The notes under the pieces: generated by a model
The model's input: the letters and a program-made list of their open reading frames with translations, nothing else
What the model was told of the DNA's origin: nothing
The model's database searches: none
Assembly: GCF_001458595.1 (NCBI RefSeq)
Contig: NZ_LN890328.1
Span: 2,284,831-2,348,830, forward strand
Length of the DNA stretch: 64,000 bases
Direction: 5' to 3'
From: Clostridium neonatale
GTDB taxonomy: Bacteria; Bacillota; Clostridia; Clostridiales; Clostridiaceae
Shown: positions 45,293 to 53,802 of the stretch, in pieces
Layout of the letters: the number at the start of each line of letters is the position of its first letter
How positions within the stretch are numbered: position 1 is the stretch's first letter
Translations under genes and position numbers: made by a program

Positions 45293-46134
45293 AAGATATT
45301 CTCGCAGTTGTAGGCTTTCCAAAAGCGACATACATGTATTGGCAAAAGCGATTTAATAGAGAAAATCCTAATAAAGAACTAGAAGAAAAGATCCTTGAAA
45401 TACGTAGTATTAATAAAGATTGGGGTTATCGACGTGTATACGGAGCACTACGTAAACAAGGAATACTTATAAATAAAAAGAAAGTTCAGAGAATTATGCA
45501 AAAGCTTAATCTTCAGGTGACTTCCTTTACAAGAAAGAGTCGTAAGTATAGTTCATACAAGGGTAAAGTTGGAAAGGTTGCTCCTAACAGAATTCATAGA
45601 CGTTTTGACACACAGATTCCTCATCAGAAAATCACAACAGATACTACTGAGTTTAAGTATTATGAGGTTGATGATAAGGGACGAATGATAATAAAGAAAC
45701 TATACTTAGATCCATTCATGGATATGTGTAATAGAGAAATCTTAAGCTATGGAATATCTCAACATCCGTCAGCGGCCAATATCATGGGAGCACTAAACCA
45801 GGCAATTGAAATCACAGCTGATTGTCCATACAGAAGAACTTTTCATTCTGATCAAGGTTGGGCTTACCAAATGAAAGCTTATGTACACACTCTTAAAGAA
45901 AATCGAATTTTTCAAAGTATGTCCCGAAAGGGCAACTGCCATGACAATTCAGTAATGGAGAACTTCTTTGGAATAATGAAACAGGAAATGTACTACGGCG
46001 TTGTTTACTACAGTTATGATGAACTCAAAGAGGCAATAGAACAATACATCAAGTACTACAATGAACAAAGAATTAAAGAGAAACTAGGATGGATGAGTCC
46101 CGTAGAATACAGGCTCAACCTCTTGGCTGCATAA
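45250..46134 (+). CDS. IS3-family transposase OrfB (made by -1 frameshift)
   Basis: Catalytic half with the rve integrase domain. It is given here from the first codon after the predicted slip (TARIIHSLRGEF...), because the only ATG at 45334 lies downstream of conserved sequence and has no ribosome site. The DDE residues are visible: TTDTTEFKYYEV (first Asp), SDQGWAYQ (second Asp) and NSVMENFFGIMKQEM (Glu). SDQG and the HTH_21-type start (LKDILAVVGFPKATYMYW) fit the IS3 family. The fused OrfAB is the active transposase. Confidence 0.85.
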   Translation, partial: TARIIHSLRGEFKLKDILAVVGFPKATYMYWQKRFNRENPNKELEEKILEIRSINKDWGYRRVYGALRKQGILINKKKVQRIMQKLNLQVTSFTRKSRKYSSYKGKVGKVAPNRIHRRFDTQIPHQKITTDTTEFKYYEVDDKGRMIIKKLYLDPFMDMCNREILSYGISQHPSAANIMGALNQAIEITADCPYRRTFHSDQGWAYQMKAYVHTLKENRIFQSMSRKGNCHDNSVMENFFGIMKQEMYYGVVYYSYDELKEAIEQYIKYYNEQRIKEKLGWMSPVEYRLNLLAA

Positions 46135-46138
46135 AAAT

Positions 46139-46167
46139 AGCGTAGCAGCCATTAAAACTGCTACGCT
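46139..46167. repeat. hairpin inside the IS right end
   Basis: AGCGTAGCAG and CTGCTACGCT form a 10-bp perfect stem between the orfB stop and the right inverted repeat. It may be a transcription terminator of the element. Confidence 0.5.
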
Positions 46168-46233
46168 TAAAAAGTCTAACTTTTTGGGGTCACCTCAGTA
46201 CATACAAATCTATATACCTTTTCCTTAACCGCG

Positions 46234-46269
46234 AAAAAAGACTTGTCTATTATTTGACAAGTCTTTTTT
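46234..46269 (-). terminator. terminator after dedA
   Basis: AAAAAAGACTTGTC and GACAAGTCTTTTTT form a strong symmetrical hairpin that works on both strands. Confidence 0.75.
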
Positions 46270-46274
46270 ATCAC

Positions 46275-46928
46275 TTAATTTAGTACTTCTTCATTACTTC
46301 TTTTATTTCTTAAGTATTCAATGACTGCAGGCATTATTGAAATTAAAACTATTGCAATCATTACAAGTGAGAAATTATTTTTTACAACTGGAATATTTCC
46401 AAAATAATATCCAAGTACTGAAGCTAATAAAACCCAGCTTACTCCGCCAACTGCATTAAAAGAAATAAATTTTTTATAGTTCATTTTACCTATTCCCGCA
46501 ACAAATGGGGCCAATGTTCTTACTATTGGTACAAATCTAGCAAGTATTATTGTTTTACCACCATATTTTTCATAGAATTTATTTGTCTTCTCCAAATGCT
46601 CTTTCTTTATTAACTTTCCATTTTTAGAATTGATAAGTTTATTGCCTAATATTCTCCCGATTTCATAATTTGCTGTATCACCCAAAACTGCGGCGACTCC
46701 TAAAATTCCTAATAAAACATAAATATTAAGCATTCCCATGGCAGCAAACGCACCTGCAGCAAATATTAATGAATCTCCCGGAAGAAATGGTGTAACAACA
46801 AGACCTGTTTCAAAAAATATTATTAGAAATAATATTAAATATGTCTCAAAGCCATAATTATTTATTACCATGCCAAGATATCTATCTAAGTGTAAGAAAA
46901 TATCTATTGCATAATTTATAGTATTCAT
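46275..46928 (-). CDS. dedA: DedA family membrane protein
   Basis: Polytopic inner membrane protein of 217 aa. The DedA (SNARE-associated) signature is present: FFETGLVVTPFLPGDSLIFAAG around residues 40-60 and FYEKYGGKTIILARFVPIVRTLAPFVAGIGKM in the second half, with the conserved Arg residues. Family members act as lipid scramblases or flippases for undecaprenyl phosphate or phosphatidylethanolamine. It is a stand-alone gene with a strong terminator. Which of the two roles applies is unknown. Confidence 0.9.
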   Translation of the reverse strand: MNTINYAIDIFLHLDRYLGMVINNYGFETYLILFLIIFFETGLVVTPFLPGDSLIFAAGAFAAMGMLNIYVLLGILGVAAVLGDTANYEIGRILGNKLINSKNGKLIKKEHLEKTNKFYEKYGGKTIILARFVPIVRTLAPFVAGIGKMNYKKFISFNAVGGVSWVLLASVLGYYFGNIPVVKNNFSLVMIAIVLISIMPAVIEYLRNKRSNEEVLN

Positions 46929-47077
46929 TCTTATTTTCCCTTCTTTGTTTTATTTTATCTAGTTATTTACTGTAATTATATATTATAACCACTAAATTTT
47001 GAATAATAATATAATTAATTTTTTATTAAGTTTTATTTTTCTTTTCTAATGCATCAATAGTATTTTTTTATATGAAT

Positions 47078-47836
47078 TTATAGAAATAACTTCATATACC
47101 ACTCTAATATCCCATTTGCCCACATCATAGATATAAATGCTCCAATTGCTATAAATGGAGCAAATGCTATTTTATCTTTTAATTTTTTTAATCTTAATAT
47201 AATAACTGCTATTCCTATTATTCCACCTATAATAATCCCTAAAAATAGCCCAATTAATATTCCCTTAATTCCTAAAAACAATCCACAAACTGCTGCTATT
47301 TCAGCATCTCCATCTCCCATGCCTTTTGTTATAACAACAATTATCTTAATAATTAAAAAACCAACAATACCGCCTATAATTGAATCAAACGCACCATTTT
47401 TATACACTATAAATTGAACTACCAAAAATAAAAATCCGCATATGGCTCCAAATATTGTAGTCGAACGATAGATATATTGCGTCTTATAATCTATAACTGA
47501 AATAACACTTAGAATAGAAGTAAAAATACAATATTTTAATGCAGCTATACTAATTCCATATTTAGAGAAAATTAGTATATAAAGAACACAATTTAATGCT
47601 TCAACAATTGGATATTGAAATGATATTTTTTCTTTACAATATCTACATTTTCTTCCTAAGAAAACAAAACTAAAAATTGGAATCATATCTAATGGCATTA
47701 GTCTGTGGTTACAATTAGTACAATGTGATGGTGGATACGAAATAGATTCTTCCTTTGGAATCCTGCATATGCAAACATTTAAAAAACTTCCTATAACCAT
47801 TCCAAACATGACTAAAATAATATATTCCATCTCCAT
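47078..47836 (-). CDS. pilD: prepilin peptidase (A24 family)
   Basis: Membrane aspartic peptidase that trims and N-methylates type IV prepilins (252 aa). The N-terminal domain has the two zinc CxxC pairs CTNC (residue ~38) and CRYC (residue ~62), and the catalytic aspartates lie in SVIDYKTQYIYR near residue 122 and GMGDGDAEIAAVCG near residue 180. It is 48 bases behind pilT. No pilin genes are visible in the window, so substrates are elsewhere. Confidence 0.9.
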   Translation of the reverse strand: MEMEYIILVMFGMVIGSFLNVCICRIPKEESISYPPSHCTNCNHRLMPLDMIPIFSFVFLGRKCRYCKEKISFQYPIVEALNCVLYILIFSKYGISIAALKYCIFTSILSVISVIDYKTQYIYRSTTIFGAICGFLFLVVQFIVYKNGAFDSIIGGIVGFLIIKIIVVITKGMGDGDAEIAAVCGLFLGIKGILIGLFLGIIIGGIIGIAVIILRLKKLKDKIAFAPFIAIGAFISMMWANGILEWYMKLFL

Positions 47837-47883
47837 TTCCCCCTAGCTAATAACTATATTTTGAACCACTCCTTAGTAAAAAT

Positions 47884-48939
47884 TTATACTGACTGCATGT
47901 TTTGATTAACCCAATTTCCATATTCTTCTTTTGATATAGTTCCCGAATTAACCAATCTTTTCAAATCCATTCCTATTGTCTGCATTCCATATTTACTTCC
48001 CATTTGAATAAAACTATTTATTTGTTCGTAATTTCCTTCTCTAATAAGGTTTTGTATACTTTGAGTACAAATCATGATTTCCATAGCGGCCGTTCTTCCT
48101 ATCCCAATCTCATTTGATAAAAGAACCTGTGAAATAACTCCTCTTAAAAATGACGATAATTGAATTCGCACTTCATTTTGATGGCTTGCTTCAAACGAAT
48201 TAATTATTCTATATATACTAGCTACAGCCCCCATATTATGTAATGTAGAAAATACTAAATGTCCAGTTTGCGCTGCTCTTAATGCAATTTCAATCGTTTC
48301 TTTGTCTCTCATTTCTCCAAGCATTATTATGTCTGGATCCTGCCTAAGGGCTGCCTTTAATCCACTAGCATAACTTAAAGTATCCTCTCCAATTTCTCTT
48401 TGATTTATCATGCATTTCTTTGTTTCAAATATATATTCTATTGGTTCCTCTAAAGTTATTATATGTTTTTCTTTTGTATTGTTTATTTCATTAATCATAG
48501 CTGCAAGTGTTGTACTTTTTCCAGAACCTGTTGGTCCTGTAACTAATACTAAGCCATCTTTCAATTCTGTAAATTTCTTTAATACACTGGCATTAGCATC
48601 TGTAATATCGCTTATCTTAGGTATATCACTTTTAATAACTCTCATTACAATACCATTACTTTTCCTGCACTTATAAGCATTAACTCTGAAGTTACCTATT
48701 TCAGGATTATTATATTTAAAATCAATTTCTCCTTTTTCTTTGAAAATTTGATATTTATCAGGTACTAAATCCTTTATATATTCTTCTACAATTTCAAAAG
48801 ATATTGGATCCTCATTAACTTTAATAAGTTTTCCATCTTCCCTTGACATAGGTGGCAACCCTGATGTTATATGAATATCAGAAATAGATTCCATATCAAT
48901 AGTTGCTAATAAATTATCAATCTTAGCCATTTTTATCAC
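47884..48939 (-). CDS. pilT: twitching-motility retraction ATPase
   Basis: Secretion-type ATPase of 351 aa that depolymerises type IV pili. The P-loop GPTGSGKSTTLAAM lies near residue 130, the Asp box is IITLEEPIEYIF, the Walker B motif is RQDPDIIMLGEMRDKETI, and the His box STLHNMGAVAS follows. The N-terminal PAS-like domain matches PilT (DIHITSGLPPMSREDGKL). Its partner pilD lies just downstream. Confidence 0.93.
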   Translation of the reverse strand: MIKMAKIDNLLATIDMESISDIHITSGLPPMSREDGKLIKVNEDPISFEIVEEYIKDLVPDKYQIFKEKGEIDFKYNNPEIGNFRVNAYKCRKSNGIVMRVIKSDIPKISDITDANASVLKKFTELKDGLVLVTGPTGSGKSTTLAAMINEINNTKEKHIITLEEPIEYIFETKKCMINQREIGEDTLSYASGLKAALRQDPDIIMLGEMRDKETIEIALRAAQTGHLVFSTLHNMGAVASIYRIINSFEASHQNEVRIQLSSFLRGVISQVLLSNEIGIGRTAAMEIMICTQSIQNLIREGNYEQINSFIQMGSKYGMQTIGMDLKRLVNSGTISKEEYGNWVNQNMQSV

Positions 48940-49186
48940 TCACTTATAAGTATTTTTATGCCTTCTCTTTTATACTTTTGCATATTATAAAATCATTACC
49001 CATTAAATATAATATTGTCCCATTTATTGTATATTATACTTATAATGTATTTTTCAATTTATTATTTTTCTGATTTGTTATTTATTCACAATTCTTAAAT
49101 GATTTATATATTCCTCTTTGCATATTAATCCTTAAATTTATTAAGTATTGCAAGCAAGATTATATACCAATTTACTTCAAGCTATA
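48940..49186. other. intergenic region behind the pilT promoter side, no gene seen
   Basis: AT-rich DNA, about 250 bases, with no supported open frame. It contains the pilT start region and the edge of the decayed phage gene. Confidence 0.4.
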
Positions 49187-49433
49187 TCAAATCAGAATAG
49201 GTAAATATACGAATTCGTTCCCCTTTATTCCTTGATGTTTTACAAAATTCTTAACAGCAATAACATTATTATCCTTAATATCTACCATCTCGATTTCCAT
49301 GAATACGTCTAAAGCTACCATTACTTCACTTTCTTCTCTATTAAATTCAACAGCTAAAGTTCTCACCGTATATTGGATAAATATAAATTTTCTTCTGTGT
49401 TAATCTTACTTGCAAGAGTCATCATTCTAAACT
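49187..49433 (-). pseudogene. remnant of phage replisome-organizer (Rep_Org_N) protein
   Basis: On the minus strand one frame reads MMTLASKINTEENLYLSNIR and, after a shift of one base, another reads YTVRTLAVEFNREESEVMVALDVFMEIEMVDI and NVIAVKNFVKHQGIKGNEF. Together these match the winged-helix N-terminal region of phage replisome organizers (DnaD-like) as I remember it. An in-frame stop precedes the first part and the end is missing. It is a small relic of a different phage, away from the integrated element at the left. Confidence 0.6.
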
Positions 49434-49520
49434 ACACGTATTTAAATTTAATAAATTTTTATTGCAATATTTCATTAAATTTTCATTTAAAACATATTTA
49501 TTAGTATAATCAAATCACTC

Positions 49521-49547
49521 AAAAAGAAGCCAGTTACGACTTCTTTT
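49521..49547 (-). terminator. terminator behind yebC region
   Basis: AAAAAGAAG and CTTCTTTTT pair across a 10-base loop; on the minus strand TTTTTG follows. A second hairpin (CAATATTGA/TCAATATTG, 49599-49628) lies upstream. Confidence 0.5.
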
Positions 49548-49684
49548 ACTTATACTATTACTTATTCAATAAATCTTTGAGCAACAAAAAAACACCTCCA
49601 ATATTGACACACTTGTATATCAATATTGAAAGTGTAAATTTTAATATAAAATGATTTTTTGAAGTTTATAGTACCTCTACATTC

Positions 49685-50425
49685 CTACTCTTCCCATCCT
49701 TCAGGGAATTCAGCATTGTGATAAACTTCTTGAACATCATCATCATCATCAAGTAAGTCTAACATCTTTTGGAACTTCTTAGCATCAGCTTCATCTATTG
49801 CTGTATATGTATCTGGAATCATCTTAACTGCGGCTTCTAAGAACTCTATTCCTTGTTCTTCTAAGGCTTCACGAACAGTACCGAAGTCTTCTGGTGTGGT
49901 TGTAACTACAAATACTTCTTCTTCATCAGCATTAAAATCTTCTGCACCAGCATCAAGAGCAAGCATCATCATTTCATCTTCATCTCTATCGCCCTTTTCT
50001 ATAACAAGCTCACCTTTTTCTTGGAACATAAATCCTACACATCCTGTAGTTCCCATGTTTCCACCACCTTTTGTGAAAGCACTTCTTACATTACCTGCTG
50101 ATCTATTTTTATTATCTGTAAGAGTTTCAACTATTACTGCAACTCCATTTGGACCATAACCTTCGTAAACTATGTTTTCATAATTTACATCTCCAAGTTC
50201 TCCTGAAGCTTTTTTAAGAGATCTAGTTATATTATCATTAGGCATATTTGCTGCTTTTGCTTTTGCTATAATATCTCTAAGTTTAGCATTTGTCTCCGGA
50301 TTTGGCCCACCATTTTTAATTGCAACAGCCATTTCTTTACCTATTTTAGTAAATATTTTACCTCTTTTAGCATCTACTTTACCTTTTTTCTGTTGAATAT
50401 TATGCCACTTTGAATGTCCTGACAT
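49685..50425 (-). CDS. YebC/PmpR family regulator or translation factor
   Basis: Conserved protein of 246 aa (DUF28). It starts MSGHSKWHNIQQKKGKVDAK and contains FTKIGKEMAVAIKNGG and NENKNRSAGNVRSAFTKGGG. Members were described as transcription regulators, and recently as factors easing ribosome stalling at proline stretches; which holds here is not known. The ATG at 50425 has AGGAGG 8 bases upstream; an upstream in-frame ATG 21 codons earlier lacks a site. A stand-alone gene. Confidence 0.92.
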   Translation of the reverse strand: MSGHSKWHNIQQKKGKVDAKRGKIFTKIGKEMAVAIKNGGPNPETNAKLRDIIAKAKAANMPNDNITRSLKKASGELGDVNYENIVYEGYGPNGVAVIVETLTDNKNRSAGNVRSAFTKGGGNMGTTGCVGFMFQEKGELVIEKGDRDEDEMMMLALDAGAEDFNADEEEVFVVTTTPEDFGTVREALEEQGIEFLEAAVKMIPDTYTAIDEADAKKFQKMLDLLDDDDDVQEVYHNAEFPEGWEE

Positions 50426-50596
50426 ATATTTTCCTCCTTTTATCATAACTAAAATATATAGTACAATAAAATCCTTATAAAATTTCACTGTACTATATAC
50501 TGTATTTATTAAACAAAATTCACTTAAAAATTATACCACACTATGCTTGAATTGACAATTAACATAGATCTAGCATGTATTTGATATGCCCTGTAT

Positions 50597-51247
50597 TTAC
50601 TTTAAATTTTTATAAAGTCTATTTCCTTCTTTAAAATAAATACCCTCTTCACTTCTTAGTGATATTACTTTTCCATTTGTAGATTCAATTATTTCACTTT
50701 CTATAGTATCACTTATGCTTTCTTCGCATAGTATATGGACAACTACCTTATCAGTATATTCTGTATCTTCTATATGCCATGAATTCTGACCACAAATATA
50801 CTGCACTTTTCCAAATAAATCGTAATCTAATTCAAAGCTCAGTTTTAATCCATTTACTTTTTCAACTATTCCTGCTGACTTTATTGCTATACTTGCCCCT
50901 TTAGTATATGCTCTAGTAAGTCCTCCAGCACCAAGAAGAATACCTCCAAAGTATCTTGTTACTACAATGGCACAATCTGTTACATTACTTTTTTTCATTA
51001 CTTCCAATATTGGAATACCTGCCGTACCTTGTGGTTCTCCATCATCTGAATATCTTTGAATATTCATTTTTTCTCCTATTACGTATGCTGAACAATTATG
51101 TGTTGCTTGTTTATGCATAGATTTTATTTCATTTATAAATTCTTTTGCTTCTTCTTCGCTTTCAACTCTTTTAGCATATCCAATAAATTCAGATTTCTTC
51201 TCTTCAAATCTGTCTTCGCCAAAGTCTCTTATTGTTATATATGACAT
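50597..51247 (-). CDS. yigZ: YigZ/IMPACT family protein
   Basis: Protein of 216 aa with the two-domain UPF0029 (IMPACT) fold. Motifs seen: FEEKKSEFIGYAKRVESEEEAKEFI, then CSAYVIGEKMNIQRYSDDGEPQGTAG (the family hallmark) and VTRYFGGILLGAGGLTRAYTK. The C-terminal domain is UPF0029-C-like. Function is poorly defined; relatives bind nucleic acids or ribosomes. It is 43 bases behind the MocR gene and on the same strand, so the three genes upstream form an operon. Confidence 0.9.
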   Translation of the reverse strand: MSYITIRDFGEDRFEEKKSEFIGYAKRVESEEEAKEFINEIKSMHKQATHNCSAYVIGEKMNIQRYSDDGEPQGTAGIPILEVMKKSNVTDCAIVVTRYFGGILLGAGGLTRAYTKGASIAIKSAGIVEKVNGLKLSFELDYDLFGKVQYICGQNSWHIEDTEYTDKVVVHILCEESISDTIESEIIESTNGKVISLRSEEGIYFKEGNRLYKNLK

Positions 51248-51289
51248 AATCGTCCCCCTTATATTTATTTTTACTATCTTTTTGTGTAT

Positions 51290-52714
51290 TTAATTACTGT
51301 TATATTTCAAATTATCTAGTACGCTTTTTAAAATAGACATTCCTTTTTTTATCTTTTCTTTATCAGTCTGATAAAATCCTATTCTAAATGAATATTCTCC
51401 ATCTTTTGAAGATATAAAAAATATCTCAGCTGGAGTAATATACACATCCTGTTTTCTTAATTCTTCAAATAATTTAATTATTGATATTGATTCATTTTTT
51501 AGTTTAACATAAAATGTTAATCCACCTTTAGGATCATTATAATCTAAAGTTTCATTAAAATCATTATCTAGTATGTTTTTCATAAGTGAATATCTTTCAT
51601 GGTATTCTGTATTAAGATATTTAATATTATTTTTCCACTTTTCACTAGATATATATTCTTCTAAAGCTCTTTGCATTAAACTTGAGGTTGTTATATCCGT
51701 ATTCAGCTTAGAAATCTCCATTATCTCTCTGAACCTAGGCGGTGCTACCAGATACCCAAGTCTTATTCCGGGTAAAAATATCTTAGAAAAACTTTTTATA
51801 TATATTACTCTATTACATTTATCTAACCATTTAAAAGGTATATATTCTACTGAATCATTATAAATAAGCTCAGATAAGTAATCATCCTCTATAATATAAA
51901 AATCATATATTTTCGCAAGCTCTAATATTCTTTTCTTTTTTTCCAAACTATAGCTTATTCCAGTTGGATTTTGAAAATAGCTCATAGTATAAAAACATCT
52001 TATTTCATTCTTTTGAAGTATCTTTTCAAACTTATCTAAATCTATCCCATCATTTTCTATTGGGACTTGAAATATATTAGCTTTTCTCCACTTAAAAGCT
52101 GACAATGCTCCCATATATGTAGGCTTTTCAACAACTACATTATCATTTATATTAATTATACTTTTAGCTGCTATATCTATCCCCTGTTGAGCTCCAGATA
52201 CAATCAGTATATCTCTTTCATTAAGCTTATCATTCCAAAATTCTCTATTTATTGTTGTAATTAAATTTCTATACCCACCTCGATTTTTTGATACTAGTGC
52301 TTTAGTACCATCTCTTTCTAAAACATCATTTATTATCTTCTTTAAATCATCTATTGGAAATAGTACTTCATCATTTGTTTCCCCTGTAAAGTCAATTACA
52401 TTACTCAAGTCCTCTGTCGATAACTTTTTCAATATATTAGAATATCTTTTTCTAAATGTAGAAGTAACCTCTTTTCTTTTTGCAAAACTACCACTTCCCA
52501 CTTTTTGATAAGCATACCCTTCATTTTTCAACTTATTATATGCACTAACTATAGTTACATTATTAACAGAAAGTTCTTTTGCCAAACTTCTTATTGTAGG
52601 TAGCTTATCTCCATCCCTTATAATCTTACTATCTATTAAATTCTTAATATAATCTGCAATTTGAACATATTTAGGACTTTCTTCATTAAAATATAAGCTT
52701 TTATAATTTTCCAT
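51290..52714 (-). CDS. MocR/PdxR-like GntR regulator with aminotransferase domain
   Basis: Transcription factor of 474 aa combining a GntR-type winged helix (residues 20-75, SLAKELSVNNVTIVSAYNKL) and a PLP-binding fold type I aminotransferase domain. The Schiff-base Lys lies in YIKSFSKIFLPGIRLGYLV near residue 314. PdxR relatives activate pyridoxal phosphate synthesis genes; others control GABA or taurine use. The adjacent nucleotidyltransferase gene gives no clear substrate clue. Confidence 0.88.
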   Translation of the reverse strand: MENYKSLYFNEESPKYVQIADYIKNLIDSKIIRDGDKLPTIRSLAKELSVNNVTIVSAYNKLKNEGYAYQKVGSGSFAKRKEVTSTFRKRYSNILKKLSTEDLSNVIDFTGETNDEVLFPIDDLKKIINDVLERDGTKALVSKNRGGYRNLITTINREFWNDKLNERDILIVSGAQQGIDIAAKSIININDNVVVEKPTYMGALSAFKWRKANIFQVPIENDGIDLDKFEKILQKNEIRCFYTMSYFQNPTGISYSLEKKKRILELAKIYDFYIIEDDYLSELIYNDSVEYIPFKWLDKCNRVIYIKSFSKIFLPGIRLGYLVAPPRFREIMEISKLNTDITTSSLMQRALEEYISSEKWKNNIKYLNTEYHERYSLMKNILDNDFNETLDYNDPKGGLTFYVKLKNESISIIKLFEELRKQDVYITPAEIFFISSKDGEYSFRIGFYQTDKEKIKKGMSILKSVLDNLKYNSN

Positions 52715-52732
52715 TAAATCACCTTTTATAAA

Positions 52733-53632
52733 TTACCTTCTTGAAGCATATACATTTTCATTAACAAGCTTTTCTCTTCCTTGTAAATCTAATTTTCTAG
52801 ATTTTTTTACTATTATATTTCTCTTATATAGTTCTTTTAATATATCTTCTATCTTTATATCAAAATCTTTGAATTTTTCATCATTTTTTATTTCGTGTGA
52901 ACTTACAAACTCTTCTCTATCATTTAAATATTCTAGAATTAATTTTGCAGCTACATTAATATTCATATCTAAAAAATCCTCTATATACATAATAGTATTA
53001 TTAATATTTTCTTTCAATTCACCACTACTAAATAATTTTTCAATCAAAATATTGAATTGATTATTTAAGTTCATAGTCATTTTTACAGCATCTTTACTAA
53101 CTGTGTATCCATTTAAATTTAAGTATAATTTAGAGAAACTATCCAATGCTCTTATTAAAACCTCATAAGAAGTAAATAAATTATTATTTTGTAAATACTT
53201 TTTAGATACTCTAAGGTTTTTAATTAAGCTTCCTAAATAAACCAAATTATATAATCCTATATGTTTATCTAAAGTGTACTTTGCCTTATTATAGATATTA
53301 TCTATTTCTTCATCTTTAGATACTATTATCTTAGAGGATATTAATAAATTTCTTATAATACCTTTTTGTCCATTTGTATTATATAGCTCTAGAAATTTTT
53401 CTTTATTTAATATTTTCATATGTACAGGAATATCTAATATTTCTGAGTATACATCTCTAATCTCCTCGAAGTTATCTTTATACACAACAAATATATCAAT
53501 ATCTGATTCTTCCCAGAGATCTCCATTTACTATACTTCCAAATGCAAATACAGTTAAGACTTTTTTATTTGTTTTTAGAATTGTAATTAATTTTTGTGAT
53601 GCCTTTTGATAATTTAATATAGACTGTAACAT
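52733..53632 (-). CDS. nucleotidyltransferase-domain protein (MNT-like)
   Basis: The N-terminal 110 residues carry the pol-beta type nucleotidyltransferase pattern GSIVNGDLWEESDIDIFVVY (GSxxxG then DxD at residues ~48-51). The rest (about 190 residues) is helical and may be a KNTase C-terminal-like or DUF4037-like domain. The gene overlaps nothing and starts the operon with the MocR gene 18 bases downstream. The substrate is unknown; a toxin-antitoxin role like MNT/HEPN is possible but no HEPN partner is seen. Confidence 0.75.
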   Translation of the reverse strand: MLQSILNYQKASQKLITILKTNKKVLTVFAFGSIVNGDLWEESDIDIFVVYKDNFEEIRDVYSEILDIPVHMKILNKEKFLELYNTNGQKGIIRNLLISSKIIVSKDEEIDNIYNKAKYTLDKHIGLYNLVYLGSLIKNLRVSKKYLQNNNLFTSYEVLIRALDSFSKLYLNLNGYTVSKDAVKMTMNLNNQFNILIEKLFSSGELKENINNTIMYIEDFLDMNINVAAKLILEYLNDREEFVSSHEIKNDEKFKDFDIKIEDILKELYKRNIIVKKSRKLDLQGREKLVNENVYASRR

Positions 53633-53731
53633 ATAATACTTACCTCATTTGCTTTTAAAATATATCTTGGATTCAAAATTATACATAGATATTATATATC
53701 ATTTGAATCTTCATTTACAAATTCTTAAAGA

Positions 53732-53774
53732 AAAAAGATCCTTAGATTATTTATACTTCTCTAAGAATCTCTTT
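53732..53774 (-). terminator. terminator after hflX
   Basis: AAAAGATCCTTAGA and TCTAAGAATCTCTTTT pair (imperfectly) on the minus strand, followed by T-runs. Confidence 0.6.
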
Positions 53775-53802
53775 TATCGAATAGTTATTTTCACAAATTA
53801 TA

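Larger units (their letters stand above)
44657..46197 (+). mobile_element. IS3-family insertion sequence, IS150-like group
   Basis: Complete element of 1541 bp. Its terminal inverted repeats read TGA-ACC-GACCCCAAAAAGTTAGAC and, at the other end, TGA-GGT-GACCCCAAAAAGTTAGAC, 24 bp with 3 mismatches. It is flanked by the 3-bp target duplication GTA (44654-44656 and 46198-46200). It encodes orfA and orfB in overlapping frames. The intact ends and open frames suggest a recent, possibly active copy. No IS name is assigned because that needs a database. Confidence 0.9.
44636..46220 (+). terminator. terminator of the aspartokinase gene, split by an insertion sequence
   Basis: AAAAGGTATATAGATTTGTA (44637-44656) and TACAAATCTATATACCTTTT (46203-46222 region) are exact complements that would form an uninterrupted stem with a short loop and a T-run if the IS at 44657-46197 were absent. 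The element sits in the loop. Confidence 0.7.
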
